This document shows, piece after piece, positions 16,162 to 23,759 of a stretch of 34,085 bases of DNA; position 1 is the first letter of the stretch, and every line of letters begins with the position of its first letter. The notes below the pieces were generated by a model. It was not told where the DNA came from and did no database searches. It was given only the letters and a program-made list of their open reading frames with translations. This DNA comes from Microcoleus sp. CSU_2_2 (GTDB lineage Bacteria > Cyanobacteriota > Cyanobacteriia > Cyanobacteriales > Microcoleaceae), in assembly GCA_012035135.1 (NCBI GenBank), contig JAAUPI010000032.1, forward strand, positions 1 to 34,085, in the 5' to 3' direction. The position numbers were made by a program, and so were the translations under genes.

Positions 16162-16203
16162 TAAAATCTAAAATCTAAAATCTAAAATCTAAAATCTAAA
16201 ATC
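16162..16203. repeat. (TAAAATC)6 heptamer array
   Basis: Six perfect TAAAATC units followed by GATTGAC. The same array with four units occurs at 21325-21352 and 21731-21758, each time ending TAAAATC-GAT. It lies just after the clpS stop. The 324-base gap 15900-16223 holds only this array, the terminator at 16001 and a short TTTGAGA duplication at 15915. Confidence 0.9.
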
Positions 16204-16223
16204 GATTGACCCTGGGCCCGGTT

Positions 16224-16505
16224 CTATTCATCCGGTTCGATCGTACTGGTTAATCCATGATTGTTGAGCGTTTCGCAGTAAAACTCAGCGTGTTCCAGGG
16301 CACAAGTAATTACCAGTCCCAGTCCGTTCGTGTGAGCTTCCATCATAATATTCACCGCCTGTGGCTGAGTCAGACTCGGTACCGTCTGCATCAGAGTCTG
16401 CACCACGTACTCCATAGGGTTGAAATCATCATTGTGGAGCAAAACGCGATAGCGGGGTGCAAGCTTGCGGACTGTTGAAGGCTTTATAATAGTTTCGACA
16501 GACAC
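16224..16505 (-). CDS. clpS: ATP-dependent Clp protease adaptor
   Basis: A 93-residue ClpS, which delivers N-degron substrates to the ClpC/ClpA chaperone. The core YRVLLHNDDFNPMEYVV (about residues 19-35) carries the HNDDxNxMxYV signature and the acidic pocket that holds the N-terminal residue of the substrate. The C-terminal half has MEAHTNGLGLVITCALEHAE, also typical. The start is GTG at 16505, decided by a strong GGAGG at 16516-16520. A putative minus-strand frame further upstream (to 16762) is probably not a gene. The clpR-clpP cluster is 6 kb away, so the link is functional and not operonic. Confidence 0.95.
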   Translation of the reverse strand: MSVETIIKPSTVRKLAPRYRVLLHNDDFNPMEYVVQTLMQTVPSLTQPQAVNIMMEAHTNGLGLVITCALEHAEFYCETLNNHGLTSTIEPDE

Positions 16506-16852
16506 TAATCTCTATCCTCCTGGCTTGTACAACAATATGAGAATTTATCAAGAATCTTGAGCCGGATTCCTCCGCTGTGCAAAAGTATCTCACTTTCAGT
16601 TATTTTAGATGAACTCTTAAAATTCAGACAAGGTAGCAGGAGCCTGACACCTACCTGAAAGGACGTGTTGAGAGGAATACCAAGGACAGCCAAAAGCTCG
16701 ATCGCAACCTTGGAGTCGAACACCAGGCACAAATCCGCCGTCTGCCAACTCTCGCCAACCAAGCCTGTCGCTCCAACCTTGGTAGCGCCATACTGTTAGA
16801 AAGGATCGAAATAAAAAACTACTACCTGCCAGTCTCCGGAACTGAACCGTAT
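16506..16852. other. Intergenic region clpS / DUF3172 gene, no gene seen
   Basis: 347 bases between two divergent genes. It must hold the promoters of both. There is an open minus-strand frame through most of it (to 16762), but its residue composition looks like chance and it merges into the clpS leader. I see no clear promoter boxes, repeat or RNA gene. Confidence 0.4.
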
Positions 16853-17446
16853 ATGAAACGCAAACCTAAATCCTACAACGACAGATTCAATCCCGACTCA
16901 TCTTGGGGAGATGAAGACTCCGACTCATTTGGCGGACAGTCGCGCCGCCAACCGCAGTCGGGCAAACCTTCTTTTGTTAACTACACATCCCTGGGGATTT
17001 TAGCAGCCGTCTTTATTCTCGGAATTGGGATTGGCATAGCTTTTAGCTCCACTGCTACCATTAGCCCAGAGAACGTGGCATCCCGCGAATTTATCGATCG
17101 CAGCGCCCCAAATCCGGAACTTTGCGTGCAGTTTGGGGCTAGCGCGATGGTGACAGATATGCGCCTCTACGTCACCCTCAACCCGTTCAACGTCTACATT
17201 TCGCAGCCCAGTATGCGCCCTGGATGCGTCCTGCGAACCAATAACTGGGCAATTCTCGAACAAAGAAAACTCGTCAACCAGAACCAAGTGCGTGAATGCA
17301 AAAATCGCATGAACACCTTTGGCTTTACCGGCCCCCTCGAAGGTCAACCCGAAATCAACTGCATTTACCAAAATGACGGCGCTAAAAACTTGTTTCTCAA
17401 CCAACCAGGTTCGACAGCTCCAGCTACTGAATCTCAAAATTTCTAA
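16853..17446 (+). CDS. DUF3172-family membrane protein
   Basis: A 197-residue protein of the DUF3172 family found in cyanobacteria and chloroplast-bearing eukaryotes. Residues 1-42 are a charged, disordered Asp/Ser/Arg-rich N-terminus. One transmembrane helix (about 43-65) contains ILAAVFILGIGIGIAF. The rest is a conserved globular domain with ELCVQFGASAMVTDMR, LNPFNVYISQPSM and PGCVLRTNNWAILEQ, and four cysteines likely in or near the lumen/periplasm. Function unknown. It is a stand-alone plus-strand unit. Confidence 0.88.
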   Translation: MKRKPKSYNDRFNPDSSWGDEDSDSFGGQSRRQPQSGKPSFVNYTSLGILAAVFILGIGIGIAFSSTATISPENVASREFIDRSAPNPELCVQFGASAMVTDMRLYVTLNPFNVYISQPSMRPGCVLRTNNWAILEQRKLVNQNQVRECKNRMNTFGFTGPLEGQPEINCIYQNDGAKNLFLNQPGSTAPATESQNF

Positions 17447-17566
17447 GTAGAAATTCCAGCCTTCTGCCTTGGCAGGGTGAAGCACTTGGGCATCAAACCT
17501 GGCGTTTTTAACATAAATTGTCGCCCAAATGCTTTATCCTACGGTTGGTGAATTGATGTCGCTATT

Positions 17567-17594
17567 AACTCTCAACTCTCAACTCTCAACTCTT
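17567..17594. repeat. (AACTCTC)4 heptamer array
   Basis: Four AACTCTC units (the last AACTCTT), ending exactly at the former stop codon of the SLH protein remnant (17594-17596). Intergenic tandem repeat of the same 7-base period as the other arrays here. Confidence 0.85.
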
Positions 17595-17729
17595 TAATTG
17601 AGCTTGAATCCTTTAGCTGCTAGTTGTTGGCGGAGACTTTGAACGATCGCGCGATCGACTGTATTATCTCTACTATTGGTATTATCTTTGTTTTGTCGAT
17701 CGATATATTCGGTACGTTTGGCATATATT
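17594..17729 (-). pseudogene. Detached C-terminal remnant of the SLH gene
   Basis: On the minus strand, in a frame other than that of the SLH gene, the sequence reads YIDRQNKDNTNSRDNTVDR and then AIVQSLRQQLAAKGFKLN followed by TAA. This looks like the authentic C-terminal end of the upstream SLH protein, cut off by a frame change and by repeat-like sequence (AAGGTGCGTCAGATTTT) at about 17731-17747. The connection is inferred from adjacency and from composition. Confidence 0.5.
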
Positions 17730-17790
17730 GTAAGGTGCGTCAGATTTTACATCTTCGATTAATGGTTTTATTCGGTGAGTTCAAATCCAA

Positions 17791-19056
17791 CTATCGGCTC
17801 GATCGAACACTGCAAATACCGCCACTACCAGCATCAACTACTAAATCAGAACCCAACTGCAAATCTAAATCGGTTTCGGGATTAACAACATACAAATCGA
17901 CTTTATCTCGACCGAGAAATACTCCAACCAAAGTCCCGATTCCCGCCCCTCCGAGCACCTCTTCAGTCGCGATCGCCCGATCGCCTGTAACTCCCGCGAT
18001 CGCAGCGGCTGCTGCTGCACCCAAAGCCGTATTCTTAATCAAATTGCCGACATTAATTCCCTTGGTAACACTTTCCTTTTTAGTAATCAACTTGGAAGTA
18101 GCATTCAGAGGTACTCTGTCGCCGTTGATGATGCTTAATTCTCCGGCCACAAACTGCACGCCTTGGGAAGTCGATCGCAATTCGCCACTGATTTTCGAGC
18201 CTTCGGGTATTAACACTTTGCCGTTACTATCAGCAATATCCGCAGCCACTGTTAATATCAAAGGAGACTTGTCATTGGGGCCGAGCAAAATCTTATCTTT
18301 TGTGTATTCGACTGGAATAGCGATACCGCTGGGAATTTTCACCGCTACATTTTGGTTGCCAACATCAACTCTGGCAATGTAGGGAGAATTAATCGCTTGT
18401 GCTTGATTGGTACTGACTAATGCTTGATAAATAAAAGCAGCTACTTCAGCCCGCGTTGCCGATTTGTTGGGCTTGAGAGATTGCGGGGTAGGATAGCTGA
18501 CAACTAACTGTTTTTCAGTAGCAGCAGCCACGCTTTTGAGGGCATAGTTGGGAATGTCGCTAGCATCGCTGTAGTAGCTGAGCACATCTTCAAAATTGCA
18601 GGTAGGTGCGTAGCCCAATCCGTTATTTAAAGCGATTGCGACTTGCACGCGGGGAATTTGCTGTTGAGGCCTGAAAACGTTGCCAGGATAGCCCGACATC
18701 CACTGCATTTCATAGGCTTCTGCGATCGCCCCCCGCGCCCAAAAATTGGCAGGAACATCTACAAATCCTACAGCATCGCGGGTTTTTGCCTTTTTCAGGG
18801 AACGGATCATTGCTGCAAATTCGGCTCGCGTTACGGGTGCATCCGGCCGGAAACTGCCATCAGGAAATCCTTTGATAATTCCTCTGTCTGACAGTTCTGC
18901 AATAAAGTCTTTTGCCCAGTAGTTATTATTAACGTCAGAAAAAGCTGTTTGAGAAAAAGCTGGCGCAGCAGTTAAGATTGGAGCGGCGGTTGCGCCTGCG
19001 ATCGAGAGTGCTAATAAAATAGATGTGCCGGATTTGATGTGGTGAAATACAGACAT
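17791..19056 (-). CDS. SLH-domain surface protein with altered C-terminus
   Basis: A 421-residue exported protein. A signal peptide (hydrophobic core ILLALSIAGATAA, cleavage near PAFSQ, about residue 36) is followed by three S-layer homology repeats (about 37-225), recognised by FSDVNNNYWAKDFIAEL, GFPDGSFRPDAPVTRAEFAA and the weaker repeats with FRPQQQIPRVQVA and LKPNKSATRAEVAAFIYQA. SLH repeats bind secondary cell-wall polymer or peptidoglycan at the cell surface. After residue 230 comes a beta-rich part with a hydrophobic Ala-rich segment (NTALGAAAAAAIAG). The present end, SGGICSVRSSR, looks non-native: the real C-terminus seems to be readable downstream in another frame at 17594-17729. Confidence 0.87.
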   Translation of the reverse strand: MSVFHHIKSGTSILLALSIAGATAAPILTAAPAFSQTAFSDVNNNYWAKDFIAELSDRGIIKGFPDGSFRPDAPVTRAEFAAMIRSLKKAKTRDAVGFVDVPANFWARGAIAEAYEMQWMSGYPGNVFRPQQQIPRVQVAIALNNGLGYAPTCNFEDVLSYYSDASDIPNYALKSVAAATEKQLVVSYPTPQSLKPNKSATRAEVAAFIYQALVSTNQAQAINSPYIARVDVGNQNVAVKIPSGIAIPVEYTKDKILLGPNDKSPLILTVAADIADSNGKVLIPEGSKISGELRSTSQGVQFVAGELSIINGDRVPLNATSKLITKKESVTKGINVGNLIKNTALGAAAAAAIAGVTGDRAIATEEVLGGAGIGTLVGVFLGRDKVDLYVVNPETDLDLQLGSDLVVDAGSGGICSVRSSR

Positions 19057-19502
19057 TTTTAGTTTCTCCTATTTACAGCTAACCAATTGAGCAAGATTTG
19101 TTTCTCTGTTATTTACTAATTATTCCTGCTGGTTATTTGTCTTGTAAGGAAGATACGGGATTTAAAAAAAATATTTATTTCGACGTAACGATTTTAAATT
19201 GCTTAAAACAGTTAAACTCCTTAAGTTCCTTATCTCCTTTAACTGCCCGGTAGGTGCGATCGGATGATTAGAAATCGGGTTGATTCAGTACGCGCGATCG
19301 TACAGTCAGAAACCGGGTTTCGTTGGAGATTTTTTGTTAATATCGGAGGTTTCACAAAGAAACCCGGTTTCTTGGCATAAATTCTCAGGCAAACAAAAAT
19401 TTTATAATTTTAAGTTTTGGGGATTGCTTTTTGCCGGATTTGCGATCGAAAATGCTATTTATATCGTATACTTGTCAAGCTTGAATTGTAAGTTTGTTAA
19501 GT
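19057..19502. other. Intergenic region with AGAAACCGGGTTTC palindrome
   Basis: 446 bases between the divergent SLH and HEPN-like genes. CAGAAACCGGGTTTC at 19301-19315 and GAAACCCGGTTTCT at 19358-19371 form an inverted pair about 42 bases apart, the same core as the element inside the kinase. A small open frame (19280-19543) runs through these repeats and is rejected as a gene. The rest is AT-rich and holds the promoters of both flanking genes. Confidence 0.6.
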
Positions 19503-19937
19503 ATGGAAGATTACGAAGCCTCTTTTATAGAACGCCACATTGATACTCAAACACTATGCCAATCTGGAAGGAAAGTGGCTGCTATGCACTTTGGTGGTAT
19601 AACAATCGAGTGCCTGCTAAAAGCAATGATTTTTGCATCTTTACCGAAGGCAGCAACTAGAGAATGGCTGAGAGATGATAACAATCCCGGACATACTATT
19701 ACTAATCCAGGACACAGCTACACTGAAGCATTAAGACGGCACAATCGACTGCGATCGAGAATTGAAAAATTTCCTGAAGTGCGAAAATGGCTGGATGAGG
19801 TTGAGAATCCAACTAGCCAACATTTCATAGATCTGCGCTATTCTGGAAGTGAGCCTGATGATGCAAGTTACAAACACTGGTTAAAGACATATCAGAGCCT
19901 CGAAAGCTGGTTGCAGAAACAAGCTACTCAATTGTAA
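19503..19937 (+). CDS. HEPN-like domain protein
   Basis: A 144-residue, all-helical protein. The N-terminal half, SGRKVAAMHFGGITIECLLK (about residues 19-38), matches the first two helices of HEPN-like proteins (small-residue-rich helix ending in ECLLKA). A GHSYTEALR segment (about 75-83) and an Arg-rich helix follow. A possible RxxxxxxH (RDDNNPGH, near 59-66) is present, but I am not sure it is the RNase motif. HEPN proteins are either ribonuclease toxins or substrate-binding partners of nucleotidyltransferases. The gene ends 11 bases before a BolA-like/ATPase gene and is surely co-transcribed with it. ATG at 19503 is chosen over a TTG at 19494. Confidence 0.65.
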   Translation: MEDYEASFIERHIDTQTLCQSGRKVAAMHFGGITIECLLKAMIFASLPKAATREWLRDDNNPGHTITNPGHSYTEALRRHNRLRSRIEKFPEVRKWLDEVENPTSQHFIDLRYSGSEPDDASYKHWLKTYQSLESWLQKQATQL

Positions 19938-19948
19938 GGGAGTTGAAA

Positions 19949-21214
19949 ATGCAGGAAAATTGGCAAGTTTCGCTAAAGCAGCATCTGACAGAGCAATATG
20001 TACGAAAGTCGCCAGAGTGGCTTGATGTAAATATTTCGACATCAGGCTTGCTCAATTTGACGGTTGTGAGCGATCGCTTTGTAGGTTTATCCATGCCAGA
20101 TCGCAAGGAACAAATCTCAACATTACTGCAATCTCAGCTTCCTCATTTATCTCCGGGATTTATATCTCTATATACACTTCAAGAAGCCGAATCGCTGAAT
20201 CTTTCACAGCCACAATTTAATCCAAACTCAGCCAACACTTGGCAAGATTTAGCTATTCAAGCAGCTAATCCGCAAAATCAACTTGAACTACCACTGCAGG
20301 AGCTCCGCACACCTAGAACCATCACATTTTATTCCTTTAAAGGAGGAGTCGGTCGCACAACTGCATTAACCCATGTCGCCTCAATTTTAGCAATGCGAGG
20401 CCTTAAAGTTGTGGCTGTCGATCTAGATTTAGAAGCACCTGGATTGAGTACAGCATTCAATCTCATACCGCAACCAAAGTATGGAATTGTTGACTATTTT
20501 TACGAGCGTTCCTACTTACCAGAAGGAGTAGAACCAAATATTTCAATTGCTGAAATATTTGGTGAAGTGAGAATTCCTAACGCCACAGGGAGATTGTTTG
20601 TTGTGCCTGCTGGTTGTCTCAACCTCGATTATGTGGCTAAAGTTGATGACCTCCATGCTACAACTGTTATCGATCGAGAAGACAACCTGTGGTCTGTTTT
20701 TAAAAGAAAGATTCACCAGCATTTAAATCCAGATATTATTTTAATTGATGCCAGCAATGGGTTCGATCGATGGGGTGCTTTATCCTTAATTCAAGCTAAT
20801 GAAGCAATAATTTTTCTGTTTCCTAACGGACCAAACAAACAAGGAACGGAATTACTTTTGCGTTCACTTCAATCTCTCAAAAATCTATCGATCGATTTGG
20901 TATTTTCTCCCGTACTCGATGTCACTGAATTTGGCTTATCAAAAATCCAAGAGATTGGGAAGTCATTGCTTGACAGCATCAAGCCGATCGACAATAAAAA
21001 TTATCCACAAATGGACGATCGATCGGATTTAGAAAAAGCTCGAAGTCCCACAGAAAATTTTTTAGTAGTTCCTTACCTTTTGCCCGTTGCTTTAGCTGAC
21101 AGCTATTTTGTGGAAGGACTGCAAGATTATTACACAAAAATTGCCAATTTAATCGATCGCACACCTGATGAATTCAAACGCAGCAATGTTTTAAATACGA
21201 TTAAAGCAGTTTGA
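19949..21214 (+). CDS. ParA/MinD-type (SIMIBI) ATPase with BolA-like N-terminal domain
   Basis: A 421-residue protein. Residues 1-83 resemble BolA: a helix, two strands, then VVSDRFVGLSMPDRKEQI (39-56) and FISLYTLQEAESL (71-83), which matches the BolA pattern VSDRF-x-G-x(5)-R. Residues 124 onward form a SIMIBI ATPase: deviant Walker A KGGVGRTT (131-138) and the A' segment VDLDLEAPGLS (157-167). IILIDASNGFDRWG is the Walker B/switch II region. KGGVGRTT-type ATPases of this form occur in uncharacterised, often mobile or conflict-related loci. The ATG at 19949 is backed by AGGGAG eight bases upstream; 11 bases separate it from the HEPN-like gene. I cannot name a known system with this domain order. 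Confidence 0.75.
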   Translation: MQENWQVSLKQHLTEQYVRKSPEWLDVNISTSGLLNLTVVSDRFVGLSMPDRKEQISTLLQSQLPHLSPGFISLYTLQEAESLNLSQPQFNPNSANTWQDLAIQAANPQNQLELPLQELRTPRTITFYSFKGGVGRTTALTHVASILAMRGLKVVAVDLDLEAPGLSTAFNLIPQPKYGIVDYFYERSYLPEGVEPNISIAEIFGEVRIPNATGRLFVVPAGCLNLDYVAKVDDLHATTVIDREDNLWSVFKRKIHQHLNPDIILIDASNGFDRWGALSLIQANEAIIFLFPNGPNKQGTELLLRSLQSLKNLSIDLVFSPVLDVTEFGLSKIQEIGKSLLDSIKPIDNKNYPQMDDRSDLEKARSPTENFLVVPYLLPVALADSYFVEGLQDYYTKIANLIDRTPDEFKRSNVLNTIKAV

Positions 21215-21324
21215 TGCGCGATCGGATCGAGTCCTGTCGATCTCAGAATGGTTTACCGATTGGATTGCAAATTTGAGATTCTTGGTTTGGATCGAAAACA
21301 AAGGTAGGTGACGCACCCTACTTC

Positions 21325-21352
21325 TAAAATCTAAAATCTAAAATCTAAAATC
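21325..21352. repeat. (TAAAATC)4 array abutting the DUF1818 start codon
   Basis: Four perfect TAAAATC units end one base before the ATG at 21354, so the space where a Shine-Dalgarno should sit is filled by the repeat. A GTAGGTGACGCACCCTAC-type dispersed repeat lies just upstream (21304-21321). Confidence 0.9.
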
Positions 21353-21353
21353 G

Positions 21354-21719
21354 ATGGAACGTGTAATTAAGAGTGGTACCGGATGGCGTTTGGGTTGGAA
21401 TCCCGAAGCGGATGAGTTTAAAGGTTTGGTGGGGGGAGATGGTTGGGCGATCGAACTAACGGAGGCTGAGTTAAACGATTTCTGTCGGCTATTAGCACAG
21501 TTAGCCGCCGCAGTGAGTCAAATGGCGATCGAATTGATGGACGAGGAAAAAATCGCCGTTGAAGCCGAAAGCGACTTGCTTTGGGTGCAGGTAGAAGGCT
21601 ATTCCGAAGCCTACAGCGTACAGTTGATTTTGAATTCCGGTCGGAGATGCGAGGGTTTTTGGCCGGTGGCTGTGGCGCCCGGTTTGGTACAGGCGGCAAA
21701 AGTTTTAAAAGTTTTTTGA
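21354..21719 (+). CDS. DUF1818-family protein
   Basis: A 121-residue protein of the DUF1818 family, conserved in cyanobacteria and plastid lineages, function unknown. Recognisable segments are GTGWRLGWNPEADEFKGLVG near the N-terminus, WAIELTEAELNDFCRLL and the C-terminal SGRRCEGFWP. Small, acidic, soluble, with a helical middle flanked by beta strands. It starts at an ATG directly after a TAAAATC array, and no Shine-Dalgarno is visible; the leader must be unusual or translation weak. A second array of the same repeat follows 11 bases after the stop. Confidence 0.85.
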   Translation: MERVIKSGTGWRLGWNPEADEFKGLVGGDGWAIELTEAELNDFCRLLAQLAAAVSQMAIELMDEEKIAVEAESDLLWVQVEGYSEAYSVQLILNSGRRCEGFWPVAVAPGLVQAAKVLKVF

Positions 21720-21730
21720 CTCTTCCAATC

Positions 21731-21758
21731 TAAAATCTAAAATCTAAAATCTAAAATC
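21731..21758. repeat. (TAAAATC)4 array abutting the tRNA promoter
   Basis: Four perfect TAAAATC units, then GA, then the -35 box TTGACT of the tRNA-Pro promoter. The third copy of this array family in the window. Confidence 0.9.
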
Positions 21759-21760
21759 GA

Positions 21761-21790
21761 TTGACTTTCTCACGGGTTTAGTGATATAGT
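21761..21790 (+). promoter_or_regulatory. Sigma70-type promoter for tRNA-Pro
   Basis: TTGACT (21761-21766), an 18-base spacer and TATAGT (21785-21790). The start point would fall a few bases before the mature tRNA 5' end at 21802. Confidence 0.6.
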
Positions 21791-21801
21791 TATAAGGTTG
21801 T

Positions 21802-21875
21802 CGGGGCGTAGCGCAGCTTGGTAGCGCACCACTTTGGGGTAGTGGGGGTCGCAGGTTCAAATCCTGTCGCTCCGA
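21802..21875 (+). tRNA. trnP: tRNA-Pro (anticodon GGG)
   Basis: A complete cloverleaf of 74 bases: acceptor CGGGGCG/CGCTCCG with one G-U pair, D stem GCGC/GCGC, anticodon stem CCACT/AGTGG with loop TTGGGGT, variable loop GGGTC, T stem GCAGG/CCTGT with loop TTCAAAT, discriminator A. The loop places GGG at positions 34-36, so it reads CCC and CCU codons. CCA is not encoded. It has its own promoter just upstream. The anticodon assignment rests on counting the loop from a 5-bp stem. Confidence 0.95.
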
Positions 21876-22008
21876 TTTTGATAACATAGCAAAAGCTTTA
21901 GCCATCTCCTGCCTGAATGGCAAGATGGCAGTCGCTTCCCTAAAAACATTTTTTTCCGTAAATCTTCCTTAAACTTTAGGGGAGATTTTATAATTTTAGA
22001 TATTCTTT

Positions 22009-22620
22009 TTGAGTTCCTTGAAATACTATAGCAAACATCCTAACGCTTTCTCCATTACTTACCTCAACGATTTGCGAGGAGCAATTCTAGCATCCCCTTA
22101 TTTTGCAATCAATAACCTCAACCGCGACTTCATCGGTACAAAAGGGTTTTCTGTGGTGTTTCAACGTTCAGAAATCGCCCAAGTGGAACAGAAGTTTCCC
22201 TTTTTTAAGCCCTATTTAGACCAAGCGCTACAGCCAACTTGCAATGCTTTTTACCTCAATCCTTTGCTGCTGAAAGAAGGTTCCCGCGTCGATCCGCATA
22301 TCGATCGATCTTTGCGATCGTACTGCAAAACTGTTGAACCTCCAGCGACAGTCAGCGTTCTTTACGTGCAAGTACCGCCCCACCTAGAAGGGGGAGAATT
22401 AGTCCTGCGCTGCCATAAAAAGCAAGTCGGGCAGATTAAGCCGGAAATGAACGCGCTGGTATATTTTCAAGGAGATTTAACCCATTCTGTTAATGCGGTT
22501 AAAAGTCCTGGAACTCGTCTGAGTTTGGTTTGCGAACAATACAGTTTGAGCGAAACAGAATTGGCAGATATTCCAGCATTTACAGTAGAATCGAGGGCTG
22601 CCAAAGCCAAAGGCAAGTAA
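22009..22620 (+). CDS. 2-oxoglutarate/Fe(II)-dependent oxygenase
   Basis: A 203-residue protein of the 2OG-Fe(II) oxygenase (P4H-like) superfamily. The iron triad is His97-x-Asp99 (DPHIDRSLRS) and His159 (GDLTHSVNAV), with Arg170 (PGTRLSLVCEQ) as the 2-oxoglutarate anchor; GGELVLRC (128-135) is the usual strand between them. The substrate is unknown. There is no ATG in frame: TTG at 22009 is the likely start, or TTG at 22018; stops lie upstream at 21991 and 21997, so it cannot be much longer. No clear Shine-Dalgarno. It begins 133 bases after the tRNA gene. Confidence 0.85.
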   Translation: MSSLKYYSKHPNAFSITYLNDLRGAILASPYFAINNLNRDFIGTKGFSVVFQRSEIAQVEQKFPFFKPYLDQALQPTCNAFYLNPLLLKEGSRVDPHIDRSLRSYCKTVEPPATVSVLYVQVPPHLEGGELVLRCHKKQVGQIKPEMNALVYFQGDLTHSVNAVKSPGTRLSLVCEQYSLSETELADIPAFTVESRAAKAKGK

Positions 22621-22886
22621 AGTTATTTCCATAGAAGAGCTTCCCCAATAACTAAATGTTCTCTGCTGCGGCTCTCAAAAATAAAATTTTCTCTGCCTCT
22701 AATGTACAAACCCACATTCTGCACTCTCAACAGTCAGAATGGAGGTGATTGTAGTGTCAGTCAATCTATCAAAATAGTGAATTCCTTTACCAACAGGTGA
22801 CGGAAGAACCTCTATCTAGGGAATGATTGAGGCGACGATCCCGATCGAGTAGAAATAGAGTGCTAGTCTGATGGAAATTGTATTCT

Positions 22887-23333
22887 ATGAAACTGAATTA
22901 CTTGATGAAACGGCTTTCGACTGCTGGACGCTGGATGGCTACAACTCTGCTTTGTTTGTCAGCAATGGTCTTTATGTGGCAAGGTGCGTTTTTCTCCAAC
23001 ACTTCAGCAATGGCCTTTCCTGCTGTAAATTCGATCGCCACAGCAGACGCGGGTGATAAAATTCAAGATAAAGCCAGTGCAGATGCTGGACGAGCCAAGA
23101 ATTTCATCCGAGATACGGAAAATAAGGTTAAGGAAACAGCTAAGAAAAATGCCGGCAAAGTCGATAGAGCCAGCGATGACGGTAGTTTCGCAGAGCGCAA
23201 AGCCAAGAAAGATGCAGCCACAATTGAGAAAAGAGCAGAGGAAGATTCAGCTCGAACTCAAAAAGCAGTAGACAATACGAAGAATGCTGTTGAACGCACT
23301 GTTGATAACATCAAAGATGCTTTTGGCAAGTAG
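22887..23333 (+). CDS. Small exported, charged helical protein (LEA/YtxH-like)
   Basis: A 148-residue protein from the ATG at 22887. An N-terminal export signal is clear (basic KRLSTAGRW, hydrophobic TTLLCLSAMVFMWQGAFF, Ala-rich end AMAFPA). The rest, from about residue 50, is a highly charged, low-complexity helix with repeated Lys-Asp-Ala-Ala units (DKIQDKASADAGRAK, KKDAATIEKRAEEDSAR, KNAVERTVDNIKDAFGK), like stress-related or CsbD/LEA-type proteins. No catalytic motif. Function unknown. The hairpin at 23383 lies 50 bases after the stop and may end the transcript. Confidence 0.75.
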   Translation: MKLNYLMKRLSTAGRWMATTLLCLSAMVFMWQGAFFSNTSAMAFPAVNSIATADAGDKIQDKASADAGRAKNFIRDTENKVKETAKKNAGKVDRASDDGSFAERKAKKDAATIEKRAEEDSARTQKAVDNTKNAVERTVDNIKDAFGK

Positions 23334-23382
23334 AAAATAGATCGGTATGCCGCTCTAATTCAATGTAAACTTATTTGCTGTT

Positions 23383-23415
23383 AGAAGCCGGACTTCTTCA
23401 AGAAGTCTGGCTTCT
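23383..23415. terminator. Palindrome AGAAGCCGGACTTCTT...AAGAAGTCTGGCTTCT
   Basis: Arms 23383-23398 and 23400-23415 pair over about 16 bp with a G-T mismatch and an almost absent loop. It is both a possible terminator of the small exported protein gene and a member of the dispersed AAGAAGTC-type palindrome family (compare 10178). Confidence 0.55.
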
Positions 23416-23759
23416 GCGTATTGACAAAAAGAACCAGGATCGGGAGCGTGTAGGGAGTACGCCGAGGGCGACAATCTATGAAGAAAATCGACTATTTTTA
23501 TGACCTAATGCTTCACCCAGCCTAGATCTCTAACATACGCACACAAGCGAGTGCTTTTGTCAATTTCTTTCGCCCGTTAAATTCACTCTATTTTTTAGAT
23601 TAGAGTCAAGCGAACTTATCTAAATTTACACGCCAGTGCGATCGCTCGTCTATGATGGTGAGGTAAGATTGAAAGTGCGATCGCCCTCATCCTTGACAAT
23701 ACATTTGCTTAAGGATTAAATTAATCAGGTTATTGTTGCAGCGATCGGCATTAAATTTT
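23416..23759. other. Intergenic region upstream of the methyltransferase gene
   Basis: 344 bases without a gene. Two HIP1 octamers lie at about 23639 and 23679. A likely promoter (TTGACA, 17-base spacer, TTAAAT) is at 23693-23721. Nothing else recognised. Confidence 0.5.
23693..23721 (+). promoter_or_regulatory. Candidate sigma70-type promoter of the methyltransferase gene
   Basis: A perfect TTGACA (23693-23698), 17-base spacer and TTAAAT (23716-23721), about 40 bases before the ATG at 23760. Confidence 0.45.

Noticed and set aside
16505-16762. Minus-strand frame of 85 codons upstream of clpS
   Set aside because: No recognisable motif, chance-like composition, runs into the clpS start, where a strong GGAGG/GTG start already explains the region.
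17624-18382. Long plus-strand frame opposite the SLH gene
   Set aside because: Shadow of the SLH gene on the other strand; Ser/Thr/Pro-rich sequence without motifs.
19280-19543. Open frame of 87 codons before the HEPN-like gene
   Set aside because: Most of it is translated from the AGAAACCGGGTTTC repeat pair (QKPGFVG, RNPVSWH) and it overlaps the start of the better-supported gene; no ribosome site.
23476-23523. Short frame MKKIDYFYDLMLHPA
   Set aside because: Only 15 codons, no ribosome site and no recognised relatives.
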